DNA of 64,000 nt from Candidatus Avelusimicrobium stercoris (lineage in GTDB: Bacteria > Elusimicrobiota > Elusimicrobia > Elusimicrobiales > Elusimicrobiaceae): NCBI GenBank assembly GCA_002432025.1, contig DJFE01000015.1, positions 29,476 through 93,475 of the forward strand. Reading direction: 5' to 3'. How positions within the stretch are numbered: the stretch's first letter is position 1; each line of letters starts with the position of its first letter. The notes under the pieces were generated by a model. The model was not told the DNA's origin, did not search any database, and saw only the letters and a list, made by a program, of their open reading frames with translations. Below, one piece after another: positions 50,362 through 60,900 of the stretch. A program made the translations under genes and the position numbers.

Positions 50362-51504
50362 ATGAAAGACCTGATTAAAAAAGCAAAACGTATTGTGTTT
50401 AAATTCGGTACCAACGCATTAAGCACCGATAATGGCGACTTGGCGTTGTCCCGTCTGTATTCTTTTATGGAAGATATCGCCGCCTTGCGTGCCCAAGGCA
50501 AAGAGGTAATGATTGTTACCTCCGGGGCCGTGGGGATGGGCAAACGCCGCTTGGGGCTGACGAGTGCGCCGGATGTGGTGTCCTTAAAGCAGGCCTGTGC
50601 GGCGGTTGGGCAGATTAGCCTAATGAAATTTTACGAGGACGGTTTTAAACAGTTGGGTGTTGTGGCCGCCCAAGTATTGCTTACCGAAGACGATTTTTCC
50701 CACAGAAGCCGCTATTTAAGTTTGCGCGATACCTTAAACCGCTTGCTGGAACTGGGCTGTATCCCGGTAATTAACCAGAACGATACTGTTTCCACCAATG
50801 AATTGCGCGGTTATAAGGAAAAGGGCGTTAATGTGTGTTTTAGCGATAATGATAAACTTTCCGCCCTTGTCGCCAGCGGGATGGATGCGGATTTGCTGTG
50901 CGTAATGAGCGATGTGGAAGGGTTATACAATGGCGACCCGCGCAAGGATAAAAACGCCAAATTAATTGACGTGGTACAGGGCGTTACGCCGGAGATAGAA
51001 GCCTTGGGCTTTTGTGCTTCTTCGCGCGGCCGCGGCGGGATGAAGACCAAACTGGAAGCCGCCAAGGTGGTTACGCGCTCGGGCGCGGCGATGATTATCG
51101 CCTACGGCAAAAAGCCGGGGGCGGTATCCTCATTATTCGGACCTGATTTTAAGGGCACGCTCTTTTTGCCCGTAGAAAATTTACCCGGTAAAAAATTATG
51201 GTTGGCCTACGCTACCAATGTGGCGGGCGGGCTTACGGTAAACGCCGGGGCCAAAAAGGCAATGTGCGAAAAGGGCTCTTCCTTGCTCCCTGCCGGAATT
51301 ACGGCTGTGGCGGGCGAGTTTGAGGCCGGGGACGCTATTTCCATTTTAGACGAAGCCGGGCAGGAATTTGCGCGCGGACTTGTGAATTATTCGTCCAAAG
51401 AGTGCCGCAAAATAGCAGGCTGCCGCTCGGAAGACATCGCCCAAAAAATCGGCTATAAAAACTATGACGAAGCCGTCCACCGCGACAATATTGTTTTACT
51501 GTGA
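50362..51504 (+). CDS. proB: Glutamate 5-kinase
   Basis: ProB (380 aa) phosphorylates glutamate, the first step of proline synthesis. N-terminal amino-acid kinase domain: RIVFKFGTNALS, VTSGAVGMGKRRLGL, NQNDTVSTNEL and FSDNDKLSALVA; the region RGRGGMKTKLEAAK is typical. The C-terminal PUA domain is present (about 285-375), including EFARGLVNYSSKECRKIAG. Three bp after the nuclease gene and 8 bp before proA. Confidence 0.96.
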   Translation: MKDLIKKAKRIVFKFGTNALSTDNGDLALSRLYSFMEDIAALRAQGKEVMIVTSGAVGMGKRRLGLTSAPDVVSLKQACAAVGQISLMKFYEDGFKQLGVVAAQVLLTEDDFSHRSRYLSLRDTLNRLLELGCIPVINQNDTVSTNELRGYKEKGVNVCFSDNDKLSALVASGMDADLLCVMSDVEGLYNGDPRKDKNAKLIDVVQGVTPEIEALGFCASSRGRGGMKTKLEAAKVVTRSGAAMIIAYGKKPGAVSSLFGPDFKGTLFLPVENLPGKKLWLAYATNVAGGLTVNAGAKKAMCEKGSSLLPAGITAVAGEFEAGDAISILDEAGQEFARGLVNYSSKECRKIAGCRSEDIAQKIGYKNYDEAVHRDNIVLL

Positions 51505-51512
51505 GGATTTGT

Positions 51513-52814
51513 ATGAACGTATCTGAAATTGCCGCCAAGGCCAAAGAAGCCTCTTATGTATTGGCCGCTTTGCCGCCCGAAGCCAAGGACCGTGCCTTAA
51601 ACGCTATGGCGTGCGCCTTGCGCGTCCACGCGGACGAAATTTTGCAGGCCAACCAGTTAGATTTGCAGGCCGCCAAAGAAGCCGTAGAAGCCGGAAAAAT
51701 GAAGCCAGCCCTCTACGAACGTTTAAAATTGACGCGCGACAAACTGGAAACGGTTATCCGCGGGGTGGAAGAAATGGTGGAACTGCCGGACCCGGTCGGA
51801 CAAGTATTGTCCGCCACGGAACTGGACGAGGGCCTGAACCTGTATAAGATTTCTTGCCCCATTGGCTTAATCGGCGTGATTTTTGAAGCGCGCCCCGATG
51901 TGGTGCCGCAAATTGCGGCGCTTACCGCCAAGTCGGGTAATGCCGTTGTATTAAAAGGCGGCAAAGAAGCCCAGCACACCAACGACGCTCTTGCCAAAGT
52001 GCTTCAAAATGCCTTATCCACCGTGCCCGGTTATCCGCCCTATGCGCTTAATTTAATTCACTCGCGCGAAGAATCAGCGCAAATGTTGGCGCTGGATAAA
52101 TATTTTGACTTAATTATTCCCCGCGGGGGCAATTCACTTTTGGCTTATGTAAAGGCTAATACTAAAATTCCGGTATTGGGGCACGCGGACGGCGTGTGCC
52201 ATATTTATGTGGCCCGCTCGGCGGACGCGCAAGTGGCCAAGCAAATTTGCACCGACGCCAAAACGCAATACCCTTCGGCCTGCAACTCGGTGGAAACCCT
52301 GCTGATTGACGAAGCGTGGCCCGAACCCTTTAAAAAGGATTTGCTGGAACATTTGGCAAAACACGGAGTGGAACTGTTCGGCGGGGAAGATATCGCCAAA
52401 CTGGCCCCGGTGTCCGGCCCGGTGGCGGACTGGCATACCGAATACGGGGAAAAGAAACTCTCTGTTAAGCAGGTTAAAAATATTTTAGAGGCTGTGGAAC
52501 ACATCAACCGCTATGGCTCGCACCATACCGATTGTATTTTAACCGCCAATCACGACGAAGTCCAAGTGTTTATGGATTTAGTAGATTCGGCGGGCGTGTA
52601 TCACAACGCTTCTACCCGCTTTGCGGACGGATACCGTTATGGCTTTGGTGCCGAGGTGGGCATCAGCACGGGCAAAACGCACGCGCGTGGCCCGGTGGGT
52701 TTAACAGGGCTGACGATTTACAAATATAAGTTATATGGAAACGGGCAAATTGTGGCTGATTATGTGGGCCCCAACGCAAAACCGTTTACGCATAGAAAAT
52801 TAGGGAGCAAATAA
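51513..52814 (+). CDS. proA: Gamma-glutamyl phosphate reductase
   Basis: ProA (433 aa) reduces gamma-glutamyl phosphate to glutamate semialdehyde using NADPH. Aldehyde-dehydrogenase-type fold with IGVIFEARPDVVPQI, the LKGGKEA motif, IIPRGGN, GHADGVCHIYV and catalytic Cys in YPSACNSVETLLI; ends near RGPVGLTGLTIYKY. ATG 51513 with GAGG upstream was chosen over a slightly longer frame. The stop and the proC start overlap by 1 nt. Confidence 0.96.
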   Translation: MNVSEIAAKAKEASYVLAALPPEAKDRALNAMACALRVHADEILQANQLDLQAAKEAVEAGKMKPALYERLKLTRDKLETVIRGVEEMVELPDPVGQVLSATELDEGLNLYKISCPIGLIGVIFEARPDVVPQIAALTAKSGNAVVLKGGKEAQHTNDALAKVLQNALSTVPGYPPYALNLIHSREESAQMLALDKYFDLIIPRGGNSLLAYVKANTKIPVLGHADGVCHIYVARSADAQVAKQICTDAKTQYPSACNSVETLLIDEAWPEPFKKDLLEHLAKHGVELFGGEDIAKLAPVSGPVADWHTEYGEKKLSVKQVKNILEAVEHINRYGSHHTDCILTANHDEVQVFMDLVDSAGVYHNASTRFADGYRYGFGAEVGISTGKTHARGPVGLTGLTIYKYKLYGNGQIVADYVGPNAKPFTHRKLGSK

Positions 52815-53608
52815 TGAAATTAGGTTTTATCGGCGCCGGAGAAATGGGCGGAGCCATTATTAAAGGACTTTTAAAGCACGGGTGGCCCAAAGAGGATATT
52901 ATCGCCTCCGTGCATACGGAAAACTCGGCCGCTAAACTGCGTGGCGAATTGGGGATTGACGCGAGCACGGACAATTTGCGCGTAATCCACGATGCAAACT
53001 GGCTGTTTATTGCCGTAAAACCCGCACAGGTGCCGTCCGTATTGGAGCAAATTGTGGCAAGCGGCGTAAACGCCAAGCCACTTATTTGTATGGCTTTGGG
53101 GTGGAGCGTGGAAAAAATCCAGCAGGTTTTGCCCAACTGGCCCATTATCCGCATTATGCCCAATACGCCCTTGTCGCTGGGCGAGGGAGTAACGCTCTTC
53201 CACTTTGCGGCGGAAACGCCCAAACGCACCCGCCGCGAGGTAATGGGGCTTTTTGACGGGCTTGGAAAGACCTTTGAGGTCTCTTTGCCTGTGTTTGACG
53301 CGGCGACGGCTGTTTCCGGCTCGGGCCCGGCGTTTGTGTATTATTTTATTGACGCCTTGGCGCAGGCGGGCGCGGCTTACGGGTTGCCTAAGGAACAGGC
53401 GGCGGTGCTCTCGTTGCAGACGGTTATCGGGGCTGCCAAAATGTTGGAAAGCACGGGGCTTTCTGCGGCGGAACTCGCCCAAAAGGTGGCTACTCCCGGC
53501 GGTTGCACGGCGGCGGGTATGGACGTTATGGCCGCGTCGGACTTAAAAAAGATTTTGGCTGACACTATTGGCGCAACGGTGGATAAGGCCAAAGCCTTTG
53601 CTAAATAA
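52814..53608 (+). CDS. proC: Pyrroline-5-carboxylate reductase
   Basis: ProC (264 aa) makes proline from P5C, finishing the pathway in the proB-proA-proC operon. N-terminal Rossmann motif KLGFIGAGEMGGAII, the FIAVKPAQV strand, RIMPNTPLSLGEG, and the C-terminal dimerisation domain with VSGSGPAFVYYFIDALAQAG and TPGGCTAAGMDVM. Having all three genes contiguous is a compact arrangement. Confidence 0.96.
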   Translation: MKLGFIGAGEMGGAIIKGLLKHGWPKEDIIASVHTENSAAKLRGELGIDASTDNLRVIHDANWLFIAVKPAQVPSVLEQIVASGVNAKPLICMALGWSVEKIQQVLPNWPIIRIMPNTPLSLGEGVTLFHFAAETPKRTRREVMGLFDGLGKTFEVSLPVFDAATAVSGSGPAFVYYFIDALAQAGAAYGLPKEQAAVLSLQTVIGAAKMLESTGLSAAELAQKVATPGGCTAAGMDVMAASDLKKILADTIGATVDKAKAFAK

Positions 53609-53624
53609 CCGGATAATAAACTAT

Positions 53625-53657
53625 AAAAAGGGCGGGCTTTTAAGGCCCGCCCTTTTT
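53625..53657. terminator. Bidirectional terminator between proC and uppP
   Basis: AAAAAGGGCGGGC / GCCCGCCCTTTTT around TTTTAAG. Convergent genes share it. Confidence 0.9.
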
Positions 53658-53660
53658 GCG

Positions 53661-54440
53661 CTATTTCCAAAAGTAAAACGCTATAATCACAAGCCCCAAA
53701 AGCAGTCTGTAATAAACAAACACATTAAAACTGTGCGTTTTGATGTATTTCATCAGCCAGCCAATGACGAGTAACGCCCCCAAAAACGCGCTGACAAAGC
53801 CCCACAAAAGCGGCATATTAAAATCCGCCGGGGCCAAGTGGCGCAGTTCCAAAAGGGTGGCCCCGCCGATAATGGGCGTGGATAACAAAAAGGAAACCCG
53901 CGCGCTTGCACTGCGCGATAACCCCAGCAAAAGCGCCGCTGTAATAGTAATACCGCTGCGCGATACGCCGGGCATAAGCGCCAAGGCCTGCGCACAGCCG
54001 ATAATCATCAACACCTTAAACGTAATGGGCGTATCGGGGTTTTTGCTTCCCTTTTTGTCGGCCCAGCCGAGTAGGCACGCAAACACCATTAAGCAAACGG
54101 CTATCATTAGCGGATTTCTAAAAGTATTCTCCGCTAAATCGTTAAGGAAATATCCGGCAACGGCGGCAGGCACCGTGGCGGCGGCCAAATACCACAGTTT
54201 ACGTCCCTCTTGCGTGGTGGGGCGGGTTAGCCCGTCTTTGATCAGTACAAACCAATCCTTGGCAAAGTACAAAAGCACGGCGAGCAGCGTGGCTGCGTGG
54301 AGCATTACGTCAAACGCAAGCCCCTGATATTCCATCCCGCGGAAGTACGGCAACAGGGCCAAATGGGCCGAACTGGAAATAGGCAAAAATTCCCCTAACG
54401 CTTGTAATAAACCGAGTAAAACCGCATCAAAAATCGTCAT
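53661..54440 (-). CDS. uppP: Undecaprenyl-diphosphatase
   Basis: UppP/BacA (259 aa) recycles undecaprenyl pyrophosphate for cell-wall and LPS synthesis. Polytopic, with the two active-site signatures GEFLPISSSAHL (residues 17-28) and PGVSRSGITI. About eight hydrophobic segments. It follows sixA with a 3-bp gap on the minus strand. Confidence 0.96.
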   Translation of the reverse strand: MTIFDAVLLGLLQALGEFLPISSSAHLALLPYFRGMEYQGLAFDVMLHAATLLAVLLYFAKDWFVLIKDGLTRPTTQEGRKLWYLAAATVPAAVAGYFLNDLAENTFRNPLMIAVCLMVFACLLGWADKKGSKNPDTPITFKVLMIIGCAQALALMPGVSRSGITITAALLLGLSRSASARVSFLLSTPIIGGATLLELRHLAPADFNMPLLWGFVSAFLGALLVIGWLMKYIKTHSFNVFVYYRLLLGLVIIAFYFWK

Positions 54441-54443
54441 TGG

Positions 54444-54899
54444 TTACTCTCCAAAGCAGGTTAATTGGGGGCGGTGCGGGTTAACAAAATCCAACACGGC
54501 AAAGGAGCCCGGCGCAAAGTGGTGAACTTCTTTGCAAAATAAGTGCAGCACATACGCCACATTGGGGTTGTGGCCGACGGCAATTACCGTATCGTGCTCC
54601 TGCATTTGTTCGGCTAAAAATTCGCATACCTCGCGGTCGGCGTGCAGCCCATTTAAAACCGTTTCCTTGGAAAGTTGCCCGCCCAAGGTTTGTTTCAAAA
54701 TTTCAGCCGTTTGCTCCGCGCGCAAAAGCGGGCTTGTCAAAATAATTTGCGGTACAATTCCGCGCTCTTTTAGGGCCTGTGCGGTTTTTGCGGCTTTTTG
54801 TTTGCCTTCGTTAGAAAGCGGGCGTTCGGCGTCCGTATTTACACGGGCTTCTAAGCCGGATAAGGCGTTTGCGTGGCGTACAAGGATAAGTGTTTTCAT
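54444..54899 (-). CDS. sixA: SixA-like histidine phosphatase
   Basis: A 151-aa histidine phosphatase. The catalytic RH motif is in TLILVRHANAL near the start, another conserved Arg in LTSPLLRAEQTAEIL, and the second catalytic His in VIAVGHNPNVAYVL. SixA removes phosphate from His in phosphorelay or PTS proteins. The start at 54899 (ATG) was preferred over an upstream TTG. First of a two-gene minus-strand group with uppP. Confidence 0.88.
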   Translation of the reverse strand: MKTLILVRHANALSGLEARVNTDAERPLSNEGKQKAAKTAQALKERGIVPQIILTSPLLRAEQTAEILKQTLGGQLSKETVLNGLHADREVCEFLAEQMQEHDTVIAVGHNPNVAYVLHLFCKEVHHFAPGSFAVLDFVNPHRPQLTCFGE

Positions 54900-54949
54900 A
54901 TTTGCTTCCAAAAATGTAAGATAAAATAATATCTCTATTTTACAATTTT

Positions 54950-57900
54950 ATGAAACTCTTTTACGCCCATTACCCTTCGTTGGAAAATGCCTTCGTCCGT
55001 TACGTCCGCAGCGAACGCACGGACGCGTTGGCCCCGTGGCTGGTGATTTGTTCGTCCGGCTTGGTGGTCAGCCAATTAAAAAACCGCTTGGCGCGGGAAT
55101 TTGGCGCGGCGGCCAATATCCATTTTATGACGGGCGGCGCGCTCGTGTCCGTGCTGGACGGTGAAGCCCCCGGCGCAACCTTGCCGCTTTTGCCGCAAGA
55201 CAATTTGCGTGATTTTTTAATTAAAAATTTATTGCAGGAGCCGGGCCTAAACCGCTATCCCGCTTCGCGCGGGTTTGTGCAGGCGGTTAAAAGTTCCCTG
55301 CGCGACTTGGAGGACTCCTTGGCCGGGCCGGACGTAATAGACGAGTATGTGCGTACCGCTTCGGACACCGCCCTGGAAGCGGACAAGGAGCGGCTTATTT
55401 GGTTAAACCGCCTTTACCGCCGTTATTTGCAGGCCCAGCAAAATGTGCCGGGTTACCGTCCGTATCAGGCGGCCTTTGAGCGGGCTCTCGCGCAGGTGGA
55501 AAAATCAGCCTTTTTAAAGGGCTTTAAACAAATTGTGTTTTACGGGTTTTACGATATGCCCGGCCGCCAGTTGGAACTGGTGAACCGTTTGCGCGGGCAT
55601 TACCCGGTGGCGGTTTTTGCGCCGTATATGAACCACCCGGCGTACCGTTTTGCGCGGAAATTTTTTGAGGCTAATTGGCTGTCCTCCGGCGGTGAAAACG
55701 CAGAAGTGGACGATTTTGGCGCGTTGGGATCGGCCGCTAAAAGCGTTTTTTCGGCGGGAGAGGGGATAAATGCCCCGGGCGTGCAAATTGTAAGTGCGGG
55801 AGATGCTTCCGGCGAGTTGTTTTTTACCGCCAAGGAAATTTTGCGCTTGGTGGAAAAAGAGGGCTACTCCTTTGCCGATATTGCGGTGATTGCCCGCACG
55901 GCTACTCCCTATCAGGACGAACTGCGCCGCGTGTTTAAGCAAAACTGTATTCCGCTTAATGCGTCTTTTTCGTACCCGGTTACGCATTACCCGCTGGGCG
56001 TGTTTTGTTTGAATTTATTTGCCCTAGCGCAAAATGGTTTTGAGCGTAACCTCGTGCTGTCGGTGGTGTCGTCGCCGTATTTTAAACACGCTTCCAAAAA
56101 TAAATGGCGCGCGCTTATTTCGCGCTCGCTCGTAAACCGCGATTTTAGCCAATGGCAAGATTTGTTGCCGCAAACCAAGAATTACGACCCGGAATTTTTG
56201 TCGTGGTTGACGCATATCAAAGACCGATTGGAACAATTGGGCCGCGCGGCGGAGTGGGGCGTATTGTCGCAGGAAGCCTTGGCTTTATTGCGCGAACTGA
56301 CGGACGAGGAAACCTTTGAGGGCAAAGAAGCGGAAATTTACCGTGCTGTGTGCGAGCGCATACAAAGTTTGGCTTCGTATGGGGTGCTGCGCGCGCAGGC
56401 GCAGGCGGGCGAGTTTTTGGAAGAATTGTCCGATGCTGTGCGCGGGCTTACGTTTAACGAGGCCGAAACCGTCCGCGGCGGAGTAGTGTTTACCGACGCC
56501 GTGCGTGCACGCGGGCTTTCGTTTAAGGCGGTATTTTTACTGGGGCTGAACGATAAAATTTTCCCTCTTTTAATGCCCGAGGACCCCGTTCTGCGCGACT
56601 ATTACCGCTATGTATTGCGCGACGTGCTGGGCTATTGGATTAACCAAAGTTTGGATAGGGGTGATGAGGAAAAACTCTTCTTTTTTGCGGCGGCTACTTC
56701 GGCGCGGGAAAAATTATACGCCCTGTATGCGCGGTGCGGTTCGGACGGGAAAGAGGTTTCTCCTTCGGTTTATTTGGCGGAACTGGCCCGGGCTACGCTT
56801 ATTAACTGGCAGGCGGACTGTGCGTTGCGGGTCAGCGGGCGGTTTAGCGAAAAATTATCGGCCGTTGCCGAGGATTTTTTAACGCCTAAGGAACTTTCTT
56901 ACACCTTTATTTTTAATCCGGAAAACGCCGCTAAAAAATATGAGTTGGCGCAGCTGCTGACGCCGGGGATTAAAGACGCTCTTGCCGCCGCGGGCGAACT
57001 GGCCAAAAACGGCCCGCTAAACGCCTATGACGGCGTAATTAGCAGCGGGGCGGAAATTTTTGCGCAGGAAGATAAGTTGGGTTTTTCGCCTTCTACTTTA
57101 CAAAAGTTGGGCCAATGCCCGATGCGTATCTTTTTTGAAAAGGGCCTTAAACTGCGCCAAGACGACGACCCGTTAAGCCGCCAGGAGTTGCCGCCCAATT
57201 TGCGCGGAACTGTTTATCACGAAATTTTAAAGGATTTCTACGAAGATTTATTTAAGCGCGGGCTTACGCACGATTTGTTTGACGAGGCCGCCTTGGAATA
57301 TTTAAACCAAGCGGTTGAAAAACATTACCGCGCAGACAGTTACCGCCAGTTTGGCATTTACCCTGTGGTGTGGGAACTCTTGCTGCAAAACATTAAGGAC
57401 CTGCTGGGTGAATTTGTTTTGGCTGATTTGCACGACCAAGGTGATTTTGTGCCCACCAAGTTTGAAATTCCCGTTTCGTTGGAGCCCTCTGAAAGCCTGC
57501 CCCTGCGTTTGCGCGGGATTATTGACCGGGTGGACATAGACGAAGTCCATAAACTCTTCCGCATTGATGATTATAAATCCACCCGTAAGGGCACAAAAGA
57601 TTTAGCGTCGGATATTTTCAAACATCTTATCTTCCAGCCGTTTATATATGTGCTGGTCGCACGCCAACTGCCGGAACTGAAAGGGTACAACTCGGCAGGT
57701 TCTTGCCTATTGGCTATTGCTCCCAAATACCACCGCAGCGACTTGCCGCCCGCCGCGTTTGAAGATGTATTGCCGCGCGCGTGCCAATTTTTGGTATTGC
57801 TGACGGATTATGTAAAAAACGGGGTTTTCTTTATTAACCCCGATGACAAAAAGTGCCAATATTGTCCGTATGCGGCGGCTTGCCGCCGGGATAGTTTTAA

Positions 57901-57961
57901 GTCGCTTTTGCGTGCGCGCAAGAGTGCGGCCTACAAATCGTTACAGGAGGCAGTCAAATGA
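54950..57961 (+). CDS. addB: AddB-like ATP-dependent nuclease subunit
   Basis: A 1003-aa protein of the AddB/PD-(D/E)XK family. An inactivated helicase-like N-terminal region (APWLVICSSGLVVSQLKNRL in place of a good Walker A) is followed by a C-terminal RecB-type nuclease with DRVDIDEVHKLFRIDDYKSTRKG. The [4Fe-4S] staple is C723 (GQCPMRIFF) with C969, C972 and C978 (CQYCPYAAAC). With AddA it resects double-strand breaks for RecA loading, replacing RecBCD. Overlaps addA by 4 bp. Confidence 0.9.
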   Translation: MKLFYAHYPSLENAFVRYVRSERTDALAPWLVICSSGLVVSQLKNRLAREFGAAANIHFMTGGALVSVLDGEAPGATLPLLPQDNLRDFLIKNLLQEPGLNRYPASRGFVQAVKSSLRDLEDSLAGPDVIDEYVRTASDTALEADKERLIWLNRLYRRYLQAQQNVPGYRPYQAAFERALAQVEKSAFLKGFKQIVFYGFYDMPGRQLELVNRLRGHYPVAVFAPYMNHPAYRFARKFFEANWLSSGGENAEVDDFGALGSAAKSVFSAGEGINAPGVQIVSAGDASGELFFTAKEILRLVEKEGYSFADIAVIARTATPYQDELRRVFKQNCIPLNASFSYPVTHYPLGVFCLNLFALAQNGFERNLVLSVVSSPYFKHASKNKWRALISRSLVNRDFSQWQDLLPQTKNYDPEFLSWLTHIKDRLEQLGRAAEWGVLSQEALALLRELTDEETFEGKEAEIYRAVCERIQSLASYGVLRAQAQAGEFLEELSDAVRGLTFNEAETVRGGVVFTDAVRARGLSFKAVFLLGLNDKIFPLLMPEDPVLRDYYRYVLRDVLGYWINQSLDRGDEEKLFFFAAATSAREKLYALYARCGSDGKEVSPSVYLAELARATLINWQADCALRVSGRFSEKLSAVAEDFLTPKELSYTFIFNPENAAKKYELAQLLTPGIKDALAAAGELAKNGPLNAYDGVISSGAEIFAQEDKLGFSPSTLQKLGQCPMRIFFEKGLKLRQDDDPLSRQELPPNLRGTVYHEILKDFYEDLFKRGLTHDLFDEAALEYLNQAVEKHYRADSYRQFGIYPVVWELLLQNIKDLLGEFVLADLHDQGDFVPTKFEIPVSLEPSESLPLRLRGIIDRVDIDEVHKLFRIDDYKSTRKGTKDLASDIFKHLIFQPFIYVLVARQLPELKGYNSAGSCLLAIAPKYHRSDLPPAAFEDVLPRACQFLVLLTDYVKNGVFFINPDDKKCQYCPYAAACRRDSFKSLLRARKSAAYKSLQEAVK

Positions 57962-60900
57962 GTTTTACCGAAGACCGCTTGCAGGCGCAAACGCGTATGG
58001 GTGTGAATATTGTGGTGGAGGCCGGGGCCGGTACGGGCAAAACCACCCTGTTAATTGACCGCCTGTGTTTGGCGGTGCTGGCGCAAAATACGCCGGTTGA
58101 AAAATTGGTCGCGCTGACGTTTACCGAAAAAGCCGCCGCCGAAATCAAAACGCGCTTTGTCGCCAAATTGCAAAATTTAGTGGCCGCCGTTAAAAAGGGA
58201 ACCCAGGATAGCACTTTGTCGCTCTTGCGGGAGTATTTCCCGTCGGTAAAGCCCGATGAGTTGGTAAAACGGGCCGAGGCGGCGCTCTCGCGCTTGGACC
58301 GCGCTTCTATCGGCACGATTCACGGTTTTTGCGCCGATATTTTAAAGTCCTTTCCGCTGGAAGCCGGGCTTTCGCCCAATGCGCAAATTGATGCGGGGCA
58401 AAAGGCCGCGCAACTGTTTAACGCGCGTTGGAACGCTTTTTTGGATAGCGAACTGGGGGTAAATGCACCCCGCGCCGCCCAATGGAAGCAGGTGTTGGCG
58501 GAAATTTCCCTGCCGGACTTAAAAGACTTCGCGGCGGAACTGTGCAGCGGCAAAATAGAATCTTACGATTATTACGCCCACCAAAATTTGCTGGCTTCCT
58601 CGTGCTTGGAAAAAGCCGCGCGCGCCCAGGAAATGGCGGAGTCTTTTTCGGCGGAAGTGAAGAAGCCCCGCAAGGTGGAAAAAATGCTATTGTGGGCGGC
58701 GGAATCTTTAAAACGGACTGCGGCTTTTTTAAAGGGGGAAACTCCGGCCGAACCCGAAGGGGAATACGTTAAACTTTCTTCCAATGACCAAGCCAAAGGC
58801 TGGGATGACGAAGCGTTTGACGAGGCTTGCTCACTCGTGGATTTTGCGGGCAAAACCACACCCGAAAAACAACGCCTGTTTCTGGCCGCGTATGACTTGG
58901 TAAAGGATGTAACCGCTCTTATTAGGCAGGACTACGCGCGGGAAGGATTATTGAGTTTTGACGATTTGATTGTTAAAACCCGTAACTTATTGTTGCAAAA
59001 TCCGTCCGTGCGGGAACAGTTAAAAGCCAAATTTGACGTGTTGTTTATTGATGAGTTCCAAGATACGGACCCTGTACAGGGGGAACTGCTGCTGTTTTTA
59101 GCCGAGGCCAAAAACACGCGCGCTTTCCGTTGGCAGGATGTGCGTTTGGAGCCGGGTAAATTGTATGTAGTGGGCGACCCCAAACAGTCCATTTACCGCT
59201 TCCGCGGGGCGGATATTACGGCGTATGAACTGTTTACCGATTTGATTTTGCGCCAAGGCGGCGAAAAGTGCTTTTTGCAGGAGAACTTCCGCAGTACGCC
59301 CGAAATTGTGGAAACCGCCAACTCCATTTGTTCCCGCGCAATGATTCAGCAAACGGCCTTTCAACCCGCTTATGTGCCCATTTACACCAGTAAAACGGTG
59401 CGCAACGGGGCCGTGCAATGGGTTTTTGTGCCCGCACCCGAAGGGAAATTGCCTTCCGCAGACGATTTCCGCGATAACCAAGCCGAGTGCATAGCCGACT
59501 GGATTAGCCAAAATGTAGGCGTTTTAACCTTGGCGGATGGAAGCAAATTGCAATACAAGGATATTGCCCTGCTCACGCGCGCCGCCACTACTGCTACGCC
59601 CTATACCGAGGCCCTACGCCGCCGCGGCATAGCCTTTAACGTGGAAACGGACAAGAAATTTTACCGCAAACAGGAAGTAAGCGACTTTTTGAACTTTTTG
59701 CGCGCCGTATCGGACCCGGACGATAAAATTTCACTTGCCGGGGTACTGCGCAGCCCGCTATTTGGATTTACGGACGAGGAATTGTATCAAGTGGCCAAAC
59801 GGGGGGAACTTTCCCTTTATGTGCGGCCCACGGACGAAAAACTTTCCCGCGCGTTTGCCGTTTTAAATAAATATGCCCGCTTGGCCGGGCGCAGAGGGCT
59901 AAAAGATTTCTTAACCGATATTTTAGAGGATACCTTTTTGCCCGAAGCGTGCGCGGCCTCGTACGAGGGCGAACGGACGCTGGGCAACTTAAAGCGGCTG
60001 GTGGGGCTGGCGGACGGTTATGCGGCGGACGGCCCGGCTTCGCTGGCGCAATTTTTGGCGGACGTGCAAACCTTACTGGAAGAACATCCGGACCGCTTGG
60101 GGGCTTCCACCACCGACGATGCGTTGGATGCGGTGTCTGTACTAACGGTGCACAAGTCCAAGGGGTTGCAGTTCCCGGTGGTTATTTTGGCGGATATGAC
60201 GAAGAAGGATTCCTCTTCCTCCTCTGACCCGGTCCTGCATATTTTTTCTTGGCAGTACAATATGCACGGCCTAAGGGTGGGGAAAATCTGCGATGTAAAT
60301 TTAGCCTTTTTGGAAGAAGAACAAAAAAAGCACGGCAAGTGCGAAGAAGTCCGCGTGCTGTATGTGGCTTTAACGCGCGCTAAGGAAAAATTGCTGTTGG
60401 TGGCCGATGCTCGCAAGGGGGCCGTAAAGGCCGCCGCTCCGTTTGCGTCTGCCGGGTTGTTCCCGGACGAGGAAACCTTGCCCAAAGAAGTGTCGGACGG
60501 GGAATTAACCGTACCCGTGGAATACGCCGCGTATGAGCCGCCAGAAAATTTCCGCTACCGCCATAACGAGTACGCCGCGAACCCAGAAACGGCCCAAAAT
60601 ATTAAGCATTGGCGCGAGGTATATGAGGAGCGTTTGGCTCGCTACCAAAAGTGGATTAGCGGGGACCACTTGCGCGCCCCCAGCGAAATGGCTGACCCTA
60701 ATTTATTGACGGAGGAACAGCGCGCCGGGGCCGAATTGGGCACGGTGTGCCACCGGGCGTTGGAATTAATGCTCGCGCAAAAGCAGCCTCCCGAGCAGGC
60801 CGTTGTATCGGCCGCCGCACAATGCGCCGTACCCCACCGGGCCGGAGATGCACGCAAGGTATTATTGCCATTTACGACGAGCCCGTTATTTGCCGAACTT